A DNA stretch of 6,249 bases, from positions 1-6,249 of the forward strand of contig CANCRX010000132.1 of assembly GCA_947380655.1 (NCBI GenBank), read 5' to 3'. How positions within the stretch are numbered: position 1 is the stretch's first letter; each line of letters begins with the position of its first letter. The stretch comes from Alcaligenaceae bacterium (GTDB taxonomy: Bacteria > Pseudomonadota > Gammaproteobacteria > Burkholderiales > Burkholderiaceae_B). Of this stretch, positions 1-6,249 are shown piece after piece. Below the pieces are notes generated by a model that saw only the letters and a program-made list of their open reading frames with translations, was not told the DNA's origin and did not search any database. A program made the position numbers and the translations under genes.

Positions 1-1399
1 CGGCTTCTTTATTCATGTCAGTGATGAAAGGAATAGGCTTAATCGGTGCTTGTCCACGCAAACGCCCTACTTCGCGGATATCGATACCCGCACAAGCTGA
101 GACGATCTCTGCTGCAGCCACACCGCACATGCGTGACTGGCAGCGCCCCATTCCAACGCGGGTGAGTGCTTTAAGCCGGTTGAGCTCTACCGCACCCAGC
201 TCATTCACTGCCGTTCTGATTTCACCGGCGGTGATTTCTTCACAGCGGCAAATGATCACCTCATCTGCCACTTGACTCGCCCATTTTTTGGGAAATGAAA
301 ACGCACGGTCGAGTCCGGCACGAAATTTATTTAATACCAACATTCGAGACTGCAATGAGAGGATGTGTTGTCGTGCAGCCTGATCTAATAAATATGGATG
401 TGAATCCGATATCAAGGCAAGCGCAGCAAGTTCACCCGCAATCTCGGAAGCGTCTGCACCAACAATCCCTGACCCATCACCAGCCAGATAGACACCCTGA
501 ACGCTTGACCGACCCATCTCGTCTCGCACAGGAAGGTATGAGCGCTGAGCCTCATTAAATGTAAATTTTGTACCAAGGATATCTGCAAGCTGCGTTTCAG
601 ATCTGAGCGCATAACCAAAAGCAATGGCATCGCACGCGAGCGTATGTTCACCTTTGGAATCCCGCCATACAACACCCGTCACGCGCTCTGTACCCGTTGC
701 CTCGACGGGTTCAATTCCTCTATGGATCTGAACACCATGCGATAGCAACCACGAAACGTAATAGATCCCTTTTGCGAGCAAGGCCGGCTGCGCCAGCATT
801 CTGGGCACTGCCGCGATCTGACCCGCCAGCCCTGAGGTATCGAGCACGGCGGCGACAGCAGCCCCAGCGCGTGCATACTGATAGGCGACAAGATAAAGCA
901 ATGGTCCAGTCCCCATGAAGATGACTTGCTGACCGATCCCACATCCCTGATATTTAAGCGCGACTTGCGCGCCACCCAGTGAATACACACCCGGCAAGGT
1001 CCAACCAGCAAACGGCAGCACGCGATCCGTCGCACCCGTCGCAACGATCAAATGGCTATAGGCTTCCGTAGCCGTAGCACCTGCACGTAAGGTGTCAAGC
1101 AAATGATCCTGAGCATTCCAGACCAGCGTTTCTGGTTGGTAATCGATCTGATCAAGAATCTCTGCCATCGCACGATGTACTGAGTGTGCGCGACCCGCTT
1201 CAAAGCCATAGAGTTGTTTTTTGGAGCGCTGAAACAATGCAGGAGGCTGTCGGTAGATCTGTCCGCCCCATGAAGCAGACTCATCAATCACTGTAGGTCT
1301 GAGCCCATAACGAACAAGTGTTTGTGCTGCGCGCACACCAGCAGGCCCCGCTCCGACAATAACCGGCTTGATGCTGTCGGGAATGATTTTTTTATTCAT
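1..1399 (-). CDS. FAD/NAD(P)-dependent oxidoreductase, HcnB / opine oxidase subunit A type, with C-terminal BFD-like [2Fe-2S] domain (partial, 3' end off window)
   Basis: I translated this frame by hand and it is open for 466 codons without a stop, leaving the window close to the usual length of the family (HcnB is about 470 residues). Residues 13-21 (VIVGAGPAG) are the N-terminal Rossmann FAD-binding loop; 118-124 (IVATGAT) is the typical ATG motif; 159-167 (VIFMGTGPL) is the second dinucleotide-binding loop for NAD(P); 304-312 (YLAGDGSGI) is the C-terminal FAD motif. Cys384, Cys386, Cys420 and Cys425 (CRC then GRCQSRMCG) form a BFD-like [2Fe-2S] site of pattern CxC-x33-CxxxxC. The ATG start overlaps the stop of the small ferredoxin gene (ATGA), with AAGG about ten bases upstream. 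Known relatives are subunits of heteromeric dehydrogenases (opine oxidases, D-hydroxyproline dehydrogenase, hydrogen cyanide synthase) that oxidise amino acids or secondary amines together with a small [2Fe-2S] subunit and a catalytic FAD subunit. The family is clear; the substrate cannot be read from this subunit. Confidence 0.9.
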   Translation of the reverse strand, partial: MNKKIIPDSIKPVIVGAGPAGVRAAQTLVRYGLRPTVIDESASWGGQIYRQPPALFQRSKKQLYGFEAGRAHSVHRAMAEILDQIDYQPETLVWNAQDHLLDTLRAGATATEAYSHLIVATGATDRVLPFAGWTLPGVYSLGGAQVALKYQGCGIGQQVIFMGTGPLLYLVAYQYARAGAAVAAVLDTSGLAGQIAAVPRMLAQPALLAKGIYYVSWLLSHGVQIHRGIEPVEATGTERVTGVVWRDSKGEHTLACDAIAFGYALRSETQLADILGTKFTFNEAQRSYLPVRDEMGRSSVQGVYLAGDGSGIVGADASEIAGELAALALISDSHPYLLDQAARQHILSLQSRMLVLNKFRAGLDRAFSFPKKWASQVADEVIICRCEEITAGEIRTAVNELGAVELNRLKALTRVGMGRCQSRMCGVAAAEIVSACAGIDIREVGRLRGQAPIKPIPFITDMNKEA

Positions 1400-1719
1400 C
1401 TGCGACTACCTTGGGACGTCGTCACACAGAGTCCAGGTGCAATAAAAGTCGAACAGGCACGCACGCGCTCTCCACTCTCAAGTGTGACCCAGCAATCCTG
1501 ACACGCTCCCATCAAGCAAAACCCAGCGCGCGGGGCAGACAGCGACTCGGTTTCGCGCAGAGTCGCCTGATTAGTCAGAATCGCCGTGAGTAATGTGTCC
1601 CCTTTCAGTGCATGAACCACCCTACCGTCTAGCTCAAAGGAGACGGGCTCCCGTTCCGTTTCAGCCAGCCTAACTAGCATCGGACGCGTTAGTGCGTGCG
1701 GATTATTGTTAGCGGTCAT
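1396..1719 (-). CDS. Small (2Fe-2S)-binding protein, HcnA / sarcosine-oxidase-alpha N-terminal type
   Basis: This 107-residue protein has the plant-type ferredoxin fold used as a separate electron-transfer subunit in HcnABC, opine oxidase and D-hydroxyproline dehydrogenase complexes; HcnA has a similar length (about 104). The cluster ligands are visible as Cys68, Cys73, Cys76 and Cys89 (GFCLMGACQDC, then RVRAC), spacing Cx4Cx2Cx12C. Before them, residues 26-48 carry the family's beta strands and short helix (FELDGRVVHALKGDTLLTAI). It should pass electrons within a complex with the next gene product, in the cytoplasm or at the inner membrane face. Its ATG overlaps the stop of the PotC-like permease gene by 4 bases (ATGA), with a strong GGTGGGGGG stretch just upstream, and its own stop overlaps the start of the flavoprotein gene the same way. 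This placement inside a transport operon implies that its production is coupled to transport. Confidence in the family is high; the partner substrate is unknown. Confidence 0.9.
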   Translation of the reverse strand: MTANNNPHALTRPMLVRLAETEREPVSFELDGRVVHALKGDTLLTAILTNQATLRETESLSAPRAGFCLMGACQDCWVTLESGERVRACSTFIAPGLCVTTSQGSRR

Positions 1720-2510
1720 TTACCCCCCACCAGAATCTTGTCCAACCCGTAGAACCGATCGATCAGGACCATCACCACTAGCGTAAATCCTACGATCAGG
1801 GCCGAGGCTGCGGCCATTAATGGATCGATTGATTCGGTCGCATACATATACATCCGGACTGGCAATGTCACGGTAGCGGGTGCTGTCACAAAAACAGACA
1901 TGGTGACCTCATCAAAACTATTAATGAATGCCAGCAACCAGCCTCCAGTGATCCCAGGCAAAATCATGGGTAAGGTGATGCGTCTGAAAACAGTAAAGTT
2001 ACTCGCCCCAAGGGATTGTGCGGCTTGTTCGCAAGCCTGATCGGAGCCAACCGATGCCGCGATCACCAGTCTCAATACATAGGGCGTAATAATCATTACA
2101 TGCGCAAAAATCAGCCAGAAAAAACTTCCTGTAGCCCCTATCAAGGAAAACATCCGCAACAGCGCCACACCGAGTACTAAATGCGGAATCATCAAAGGGG
2201 ATAAGAATAAGCCGTTCAGTAGTTCTCGGCCGCGAAAATTAAAGCGTGTAAGTGCAAGACCTGCAGGTACAGCAATCAGCGTGGAAATAGAGGCTGACAT
2301 GAAACCTAACCAGAGACTATTTTTAAAAGACTGCATTAAATCTGAATGTGCAAATACAGCTTTGAACCAGCGCAATGAAAAAGAGCTGGTTGGAACCGAC
2401 AAGGTAATGCCAGGGGTAAACGCCACAAGGCAAACAATGACCAGAGGCGCAACCATGAAAGTGATCACGAGCGCATTAAAACTTAAGGCAAGGATTCCAT
2501 TTTTTTTCAT
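1716..2510 (-). CDS. PotC-like ABC transporter permease (spermidine/putrescine/opine-type importer)
   Basis: This is an inner-membrane permease of 264 residues, the usual PotC size. It starts with a short positive tail (MKKN) and a first hydrophobic helix (about 5-32), followed by an extracytoplasmic loop and several more hydrophobic segments (around 64-88, 98-124, 130-153, 190-215 and 230-255). The EAA loop that docks on the ATPase is clear at 161-187 (EQAAQSLGAS, then ITLPMILPGI). I chose the ATG at 2510 over a TTG 36 bases further upstream because the ATG lies 4 bases after the stop of the previous gene, begins just before the first membrane helix and gives the family length; the longer form would add 12 basic residues overlapping the neighbour. 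It should form the translocation pore with the PotB-like protein. The gene ends in an ATGA overlap with the (2Fe-2S) protein gene. PotBC-type permeases import polyamines, GABA, opines or related cations; the actual solute is not determined. Confidence 0.92.
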   Translation of the reverse strand: MKKNGILALSFNALVITFMVAPLVIVCLVAFTPGITLSVPTSSFSLRWFKAVFAHSDLMQSFKNSLWLGFMSASISTLIAVPAGLALTRFNFRGRELLNGLFLSPLMIPHLVLGVALLRMFSLIGATGSFFWLIFAHVMIITPYVLRLVIAASVGSDQACEQAAQSLGASNFTVFRRITLPMILPGITGGWLLAFINSFDEVTMSVFVTAPATVTLPVRMYMYATESIDPLMAAASALIVGFTLVVMVLIDRFYGLDKILVGGK

Positions 2511-2514
2511 CGTA

Positions 2515-3369
2515 TCAACCCATCGTCTTTTTATAACGACCTTCAACCAAACGGTTATAGGTGAACATGATGAGAAGGTTGACCGCCAGGAGGATTAACG
2601 CAACCGCAGCGCCAAACGGCCAGTTCAGTTCATGCATATACTCGTCGTAAACGATGGTTGCAACCATTTTTAATCGGCGACCGCCAAGCAAACCAGGGAT
2701 TACAAAGGAACTCGCACTCAGACCAAATACGATCAAACTACCTGACAACACACCAGGCATAATCTGCGGGAGAATAATACGGCGCATCGTTGTGAACGGT
2801 GACGCGGATAATGAAAGCGCAGCATGTTGGACCTCTGGATCCAGTTTTTGCAATGACGTCCAAACCGGTATCACCATGAAGGGCAGCATGACATGAACCA
2901 AGGCAATGATGATCGCAGTCTCGGTATAGAGTATTTTGACCGGGCCTATCCCAATCAGCCTGAATATCTCATGCAAAATACTTTGCGGGCCAAGCAACAT
3001 GCTCCAGCCAAAAGAGCGCACCACAACTGAAACGAGCAGAGGCGCAAGCAACACTAATAAAAAAACTGTTCGCCAGGGATTACCCATGCGACTCAAGATA
3101 TAGGCCTCAGGCACACCAATTAACATGCAAAGGACCGAAGTCAGTGCAGAGACCCAGAGTGTTCGCCAAAAAATACCGTGGTAATAGGGATCAGTCAGGA
3201 CTGTCACATAATGCTCAAGAGTCCACTGATTTTTGATACCCGTTACGTGATCAAAAGCATTAAATGACAATGCAGCAGTCAATGCGAGCGGCACGATCAG
3301 CATGCAAATAAATAAGAAAAACCCTGGAGCCGATAACATCCATGGGCGTAAAACTGAGGGCCGAATCAT
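2515..3369 (-). CDS. PotB-like ABC transporter permease (spermidine/putrescine/opine-type importer)
   Basis: This 284-residue permease matches PotB in size and layout. Residues 8-34 form a long hydrophobic N-terminal helix; a periplasmic loop follows (about 38-66, with the aromatic-rich stretch YVTVLTDPYYHGIFWRT); further hydrophobic segments lie near 70-93, 100-117, 150-168, 208-228 and 250-272. The EAA motif contacting the ATPase is at about 181-206 (HAALSLSAS, then IILPQIMPGV). It would pair with the PotC-like subunit to make the membrane channel of the importer. The ATG start overlaps the stop of the ATPase gene by 4 bases (ATGA), and AAAGGGA lies about ten bases upstream. The stop is followed by only 4 bases before the next ATG. 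The chain of overlaps supports equal production of the transporter subunits. The family is firm, the solute is not. Confidence 0.92.
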   Translation of the reverse strand: MIRPSVLRPWMLSAPGFFLFICMLIVPLALTAALSFNAFDHVTGIKNQWTLEHYVTVLTDPYYHGIFWRTLWVSALTSVLCMLIGVPEAYILSRMGNPWRTVFLLVLLAPLLVSVVVRSFGWSMLLGPQSILHEIFRLIGIGPVKILYTETAIIIALVHVMLPFMVIPVWTSLQKLDPEVQHAALSLSASPFTTMRRIILPQIMPGVLSGSLIVFGLSASSFVIPGLLGGRRLKMVATIVYDEYMHELNWPFGAAVALILLAVNLLIMFTYNRLVEGRYKKTMG

Positions 3370-4430
3370 TGCTGACTGTCCCTTTCAGTCAACAATCTCA
3401 ACGCACTCACGGACCAGGTCAGACCCGACCGTGCTTGTTCAGGGAGTGGTTCAGAATCGGCATTAGGCGCGACCACCACCAACTCCCCAACCGAAGTGCT
3501 CAGGTAATAAATCCACTGATCACCTAAAAAATAGCGTGCGGTCACTATGCCATCGAGTAGGCCTTGCCCTGTTGGAACAAAGCTTATTTTTTCTGGCCGT
3601 AAGCTTAAAGTTATTTCTGTGTCTGGCTCAAGCGCTGTCTGAGGGATGTCAAGTCTCACCTCGCCCAGATCAATCTTGAAACGCGTTCCAGTAGATTGCG
3701 CATAACCAGTTAAAAGATTAGCTTTACCGACAAAAGTAGAGATGAACGTTGAACGCGGCTGATCATATAGTTTGTAGGGCTCATCGATTTGCGTGACACG
3801 TCCTGCCTGCATCACAACAATTCGGTCGCTAATCGACATCGCTTCTGACTGATCATGAGTCACCATAATTGTCGTAGTACCGACTTTGCGCTGGATTTTC
3901 CGTAACTCAAACTGCATTTCTTCACGTAATTTTGCATCGAGATTGGAGAGAGGCTCGTCTAGCAATAAAACCGGCGGCTCAATCACAAGTGCCCGTGCAA
4001 GTGCAACACGCTGACGCTGACCTCCGGATAATTCTCGTGGGTAGCGATCCGCATAGGCATCCAGATGAACAAGTGCCAGAGCTGCACGCACGCGATCCAG
4101 TCGCTCGGCTTTTGGCATACGCCTCATCTCAAGACCAAAGCTCACGTTATCGTGAACGGTCATATGAGGAAATAAGGCATAACTCTGAAATACGATACCT
4201 AGACCACGATCGTTGGGCTTGGTATGCGTGATGTCACGACCATCAAGGGTAATCTTGCCGCTTGAGACTTCGGCAAAACCCGCGATCATTTGTAGGGTCG
4301 TGGTCTTGCCGCAGCCGGAGGGGCCAAGCAACGTCACGAACTCGCCCTTTTCTACATCAATCGACAAATCCTCTACAGCGTAATGTGAGCCGTACAGTTT
4401 TGATAAATTTTCAAGTGACAGAAAGGACAT
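3366..4430 (-). CDS. PotA-like ABC transporter ATP-binding protein with C-terminal TOBE domain
   Basis: This 354-residue protein is the ATPase that powers the PotBC-type permeases encoded after it, working at the cytoplasmic face of the inner membrane. The full set of nucleotide-binding motifs is visible: Walker A GPSGCGKT at 36-43, Q-loop Gln82, signature LSGGQ at 134-138, Walker B VLLLDEP at 154-160, D-loop SNLD at 162-165 and switch His192. After the ATPase domain (about 4-235, ending in STFISTFVGKANLL), residues about 240-350 form the TOBE-type beta domain found in polyamine, iron and sugar importers (SLRPEKISFVP is typical). The start is well supported: GGAG sits 6 bases before the ATG, and the protein begins at the first conserved strand (MSFLSLENLSKLYG). 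It is the first gene of the operon, with the presumed promoter in the AT-rich gap upstream. No binding-protein gene precedes it in this window. I see no missing catalytic residue. Confidence 0.95.
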   Translation of the reverse strand: MSFLSLENLSKLYGSHYAVEDLSIDVEKGEFVTLLGPSGCGKTTTLQMIAGFAEVSSGKITLDGRDITHTKPNDRGLGIVFQSYALFPHMTVHDNVSFGLEMRRMPKAERLDRVRAALALVHLDAYADRYPRELSGGQRQRVALARALVIEPPVLLLDEPLSNLDAKLREEMQFELRKIQRKVGTTTIMVTHDQSEAMSISDRIVVMQAGRVTQIDEPYKLYDQPRSTFISTFVGKANLLTGYAQSTGTRFKIDLGEVRLDIPQTALEPDTEITLSLRPEKISFVPTGQGLLDGIVTARYFLGDQWIYYLSTSVGELVVVAPNADSEPLPEQARSGLTWSVSALRLLTERDSQQ

Positions 4431-4575
4431 TCAACACTCCGGATAGTTTGCTGCAACGCATTCTGTAGGCACAAGAGAAAAATTAAAGTGTTTTGATGTT
4501 GCCCTAAAAAATACGGAGGGTCAACGGAATTAGCTTTAATATTCCACACATCGTTATTTATTTATAATTTATTCC
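4431..4575. promoter_or_regulatory. AT-rich leader and presumed promoter region of the transport/oxidation operon
   Basis: No gene is seen in these 145 bases. They separate the operon (leftward) from the regulator remnant (rightward), so the operon promoter most likely lies here. No textbook promoter stands out: on the minus strand TTTAAT at 4487-4482 matches a -10 box in five of six positions but has only a poor -35 (TTTTTA) 17 bases upstream, and TTGACC at 4524-4519 is a fair -35 with only CAACAT at -10 distance. Possible regulator sites are ATTCCAC repeated at 4541 and 4571 (30 bases apart), a GGAAT in opposite orientation at 4526, and the small palindrome TTGCTGCAA at 4448-4456. These are pattern observations only. 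None of the three forward frames carries recognisable helix-turn-helix sequence of the lost regulator. Confidence 0.4.
4437..4440 (-). promoter_or_regulatory. Ribosome binding site of the PotA-like ATPase gene
   Basis: On the minus strand the sequence GGAG is followed by TGTTGA and then the ATG at 4430, a good Shine-Dalgarno match with ideal spacing of 6 bases. It fixes the start of the first operon gene; every later gene in the operon depends on overlaps or a very short gap. Confidence 0.7.
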
Positions 4576-4894
4576 ACCTTTCTACTGGCTCGTAGCGGCT
4601 TAGATGCGATTTTCCTGGACCGCTCTGAAGGACCGCTTCCCATCCGCTCAAAGTAATGGATTAATTGAAGGAATGGCAGGTGTCGCTGTCCCCGTCTTTG
4701 ACAGCACGGGTCGTTGCGTCGCCGCGTTGAGTGTTGGTACCCTCGCCGGGCGGTTGAATCAGGACAGACTGCCGACTGTTGTCGAATTATTAAAAAAAGA
4801 ATCAAAACTATTAAGTGAAAATATCAATCCTTTTGATCCGACATTGCGCAGGCCAATACAGAATTTTGCAGCGGTCAATCCAGGAGTGAGATGA
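4576..4894 (+). pseudogene. Remnant of an IclR-family transcriptional regulator (N-terminal half missing, internal deletion with frame change)
   Basis: Two adjoining reading frames encode pieces of one IclR effector-binding domain. From about 4576 to 4653 the frame reads TFLLARSGLDAIFLDRSEG then PLPIRSK and stops at 4654; this matches the early effector-domain strands of IclR proteins (the LARSGLDAVFLDRxEG...PIR type). From about 4655, in the next frame, NGLIEGMAGVAVPVFD, then GRCVAALSVG and RLPTVVELLKKESKLLSENI give the C-terminal part of the same domain, ending at the stop at 4892-4894. In intact members roughly 60-70 residues lie between these two pieces, and a DNA-binding winged helix precedes both; neither is present here. 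About 105 of the usual 250-270 residues remain. An ATG at 4604 opens a 96-codon frame, but its first 17 residues are out-of-frame translation of the first piece, so I do not regard it as a genuine short gene. The orientation, divergent from the operon, is typical for a local IclR regulator. Confidence 0.8.
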
Positions 4895-4908
4895 GAGGCA
4901 CGGTTCAA

Positions 4909-6249
4909 TTAAAACTGGATACGCACACCAGCACTCACGTTACCCAGAGTGGCTCCTGAGCGGAACTCGCCCGCAACACTCACGTACGCAAAGGTGTTTT
5001 CTGACATTTTTGCAGTGCCATATAAACCAGCCTGCACAAACGTCGTACCGGCATTCGCTGTCGCAATTGTCATCGGCACGCCAGCTAAAGAAGCGCTCAG
5101 TGTTGGATTAAGCAAATTGGACGAGTCGGCACCGACCCCCACATTCGCACGATAAGTATATTTTTCCGTCATTGGATTATTGGCTTTTGAACCTACGGCC
5201 ACTCCCAACACGCCCCTCACACCACTAGCATTAAAGCTATTGACATTTAATGCCGCAGCAGAAGAGCCCTCATCAAACGCAGACTGTGAAACTTGTTGCC
5301 ACGTCACACGTGCATAGGGTGTGATCATTACACTTTCGACGTCGATGGGTCGCGTCACGCCAAGACTAATCAACGCATCATTACCGGTCACACCCTTTGA
5401 ATTTAATCCGGAGCTAAATCCAGTGTAATCACTACGTGATTGATTCGTTGAGTTGATGCCATAGCTTGCCATTGCATCAAAAATGAAGGTGTCGACGGGT
5501 AATTTGCCATAGAGGAAAAGTGAACCTTGTTGCACAGTACCTGAACCCAAACTTGCATACACATTGGTATTGGATAGTGCGAGTCCACCCCCTGCCTTGA
5601 TGCCATTCTCAGAGTATGCGTCAGCACCGAAAACGAGTTGATAAAGATTGCTGGAAAAACCGTTCGCATTACTATCGCCCGAGCGGTTTCCACGTTGATA
5701 AGCAATCTCCCCCCAGGTTGTGCCATTGGATACCGAAGTGTTTGTGACATTACCTGCTGTGCTATTGACCAAAGGATTCGAACTGATATTTGCAGTCGGT
5801 TGGCCACCAGGATTTGTCGCACTGATTGCAGAGCTCATAACTGGGGCCGTCGAAGCAGACATAACGGCTGCGCTCGTCTGATCGCCTAGTCTTGACAAGA
5901 CCGCTTGCTGGACACGAAGCGTCGTCTGAGGAACCACGGCTAGCGTTGCACCGAGTACATCGCCACCTAATGACGATACAAAATCACCAATCGTCGCAGA
6001 TGTCTGTTTGGAAGCCGCATATAACAGCTGATCGTTCGGTGCAATGGTCTGACCGGTCTTGTTCGATAGCATCAAGGTGTCGAGTACTGCGGCTGCACTG
6101 CGCGAGTTCGCAGTCGAGGACTGAACGGTTGGCATTGCAGAATACGAAGTTGGCATGACTGTTAGATCAACGTTACCAAACCCCAGCGTATTGGTGTTAT
6201 ACAAAGGCAATAGTTGCGTACCCGCAGCAAGCTGCGTAGGCTGTGTAAC
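4909..6249 (-). CDS. Autotransporter (type V secretion), C-terminal linker and outer-membrane beta-barrel; partial, passenger off window
   Basis: The frame is open from the right edge to the stop at 4909, giving 446 visible residues; no start is visible and the nearest TTG (6210) is not a credible one. Residues about 53-123 look like the helical linker that precedes autotransporter barrels (LLYAASKQTSATIGDFVSSL, then TTLRVQQAVLSRLGD). Residues 124-180 are Ser/Thr/Asn/Ala-rich and contain no charged residue. The barrel runs from about 178 (TTWGEIAYQRGNRSGD) to the end, about 269 residues, with alternating strands and Gly/aromatic turns (VFGADAYSENGIKAGGGLAL, YASYGINS-like and VMITPYARVTWQQV segments). 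It ends in VSAGVRIQF, with the terminal Phe recognised by the BAM complex. Such barrels insert in the outer membrane and export the N-terminal passenger to the surface; the passenger's role (adhesin, protease or other) cannot be told from this part. The gene converges on the regulator remnant with only 14 bases between stops. Confidence 0.88.
   Translation of the reverse strand, partial: VTQPTQLAAGTQLLPLYNTNTLGFGNVDLTVMPTSYSAMPTVQSSTANSRSAAAVLDTLMLSNKTGQTIAPNDQLLYAASKQTSATIGDFVSSLGGDVLGATLAVVPQTTLRVQQAVLSRLGDQTSAAVMSASTAPVMSSAISATNPGGQPTANISSNPLVNSTAGNVTNTSVSNGTTWGEIAYQRGNRSGDSNANGFSSNLYQLVFGADAYSENGIKAGGGLALSNTNVYASLGSGTVQQGSLFLYGKLPVDTFIFDAMASYGINSTNQSRSDYTGFSSGLNSKGVTGNDALISLGVTRPIDVESVMITPYARVTWQQVSQSAFDEGSSAAALNVNSFNASGVRGVLGVAVGSKANNPMTEKYTYRANVGVGADSSNLLNPTLSASLAGVPMTIATANAGTTFVQAGLYGTAKMSENTFAYVSVAGEFRSGATLGNVSAGVRIQF

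Noticed and set aside
679..1044. 121-codon minus-strand frame, and other frames between 295 and 1287
   Set aside because: They are out-of-frame readings of the flavoprotein gene, whose own frame is open throughout with all expected motifs.
2511..2546. Longer form of the PotC-like permease from a TTG at 2546
   Set aside because: It would add 12 basic residues overlapping the upstream gene; the ATG at 2510 fits the family length, the first membrane helix and the operon spacing.
3932..4468. Plus-strand frames opposite the ATPase gene
   Set aside because: They are antisense to an ATPase with every catalytic motif intact and have no recognisable domains.
4451..4480. Sigma-54 promoter in the operon leader
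   Set aside because: There is a TTGCA element on the minus strand but no GG element at the required distance upstream.
4690..4709. Inverted repeat CCCGT/ACGGG with a 10-base loop as a terminator
   Set aside because: It has short arms, lies within former coding sequence and lacks a following T run on either strand.
4604..4894. Stand-alone 96-residue protein starting at the ATG at 4604
   Set aside because: Its first 17 residues are an out-of-frame reading of IclR sequence that is coherent in another frame (LARSGLDAIFLDR), and the rest is only the C-terminal end of an IclR effector domain. It is better explained as part of a pseudogene.
5403..5822. 139-codon minus-strand frame inside the autotransporter
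   Set aside because: It overlaps the beta-barrel frame, which has clear family features; the alternative translation resembles no family I know.

Overview
The window looks like a stretch of a Gram-negative proteobacterial chromosome. A betaproteobacterium of the Burkholderiales type is my best guess. This is an inference from the gene types (PotABC-type importer, HcnA/HcnB-type flavoenzyme subunits, IclR-type regulator, classical autotransporter barrel) and the moderate GC content; no rRNA or other marker fixes the taxon.

Region 1 to 4430 (all minus strand) is one tightly packed operon, read from right to left: a PotA-like ABC ATPase, a PotB-like permease, a PotC-like permease, a small HcnA-type [2Fe-2S] protein and an HcnB/opine-oxidase-A-type FAD/NAD(P) oxidoreductase that runs off the left edge. 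Three of the four junctions are ATGA overlaps (stop and start share 4 bases) and the fourth has a 4-base gap, so translation is probably coupled throughout. The logic appears to be uptake of a small nitrogenous solute (polyamine, opine or modified amino acid class) and its direct oxidation by a multi-subunit flavin/iron-sulfur dehydrogenase. The periplasmic binding protein and the catalytic FAD subunit expected for such systems are not in the window; at least the latter is expected just beyond the left edge.

Region 4431 to 4575 is an AT-rich non-coding stretch holding the leader and presumed promoter of that operon. Region 4576 to 4894 (plus strand, divergent to the operon) is the wreck of an IclR-family regulator: a short piece of its effector domain in one frame, then its C-terminal part in another frame, with the helix-turn-helix half and a block of the effector domain missing. 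It sits where a local regulator of the operon would be expected, so the operon may have lost its dedicated control.

Region 4909 to 6249 (minus strand) is the C-terminal part of an autotransporter: helical linker, a remarkably uncharged Ser/Thr/Asn/Ala segment, and a complete outer-membrane beta-barrel. The passenger lies beyond the right edge. I found no RNA gene, CRISPR array, insertion sequence or convincing terminator.
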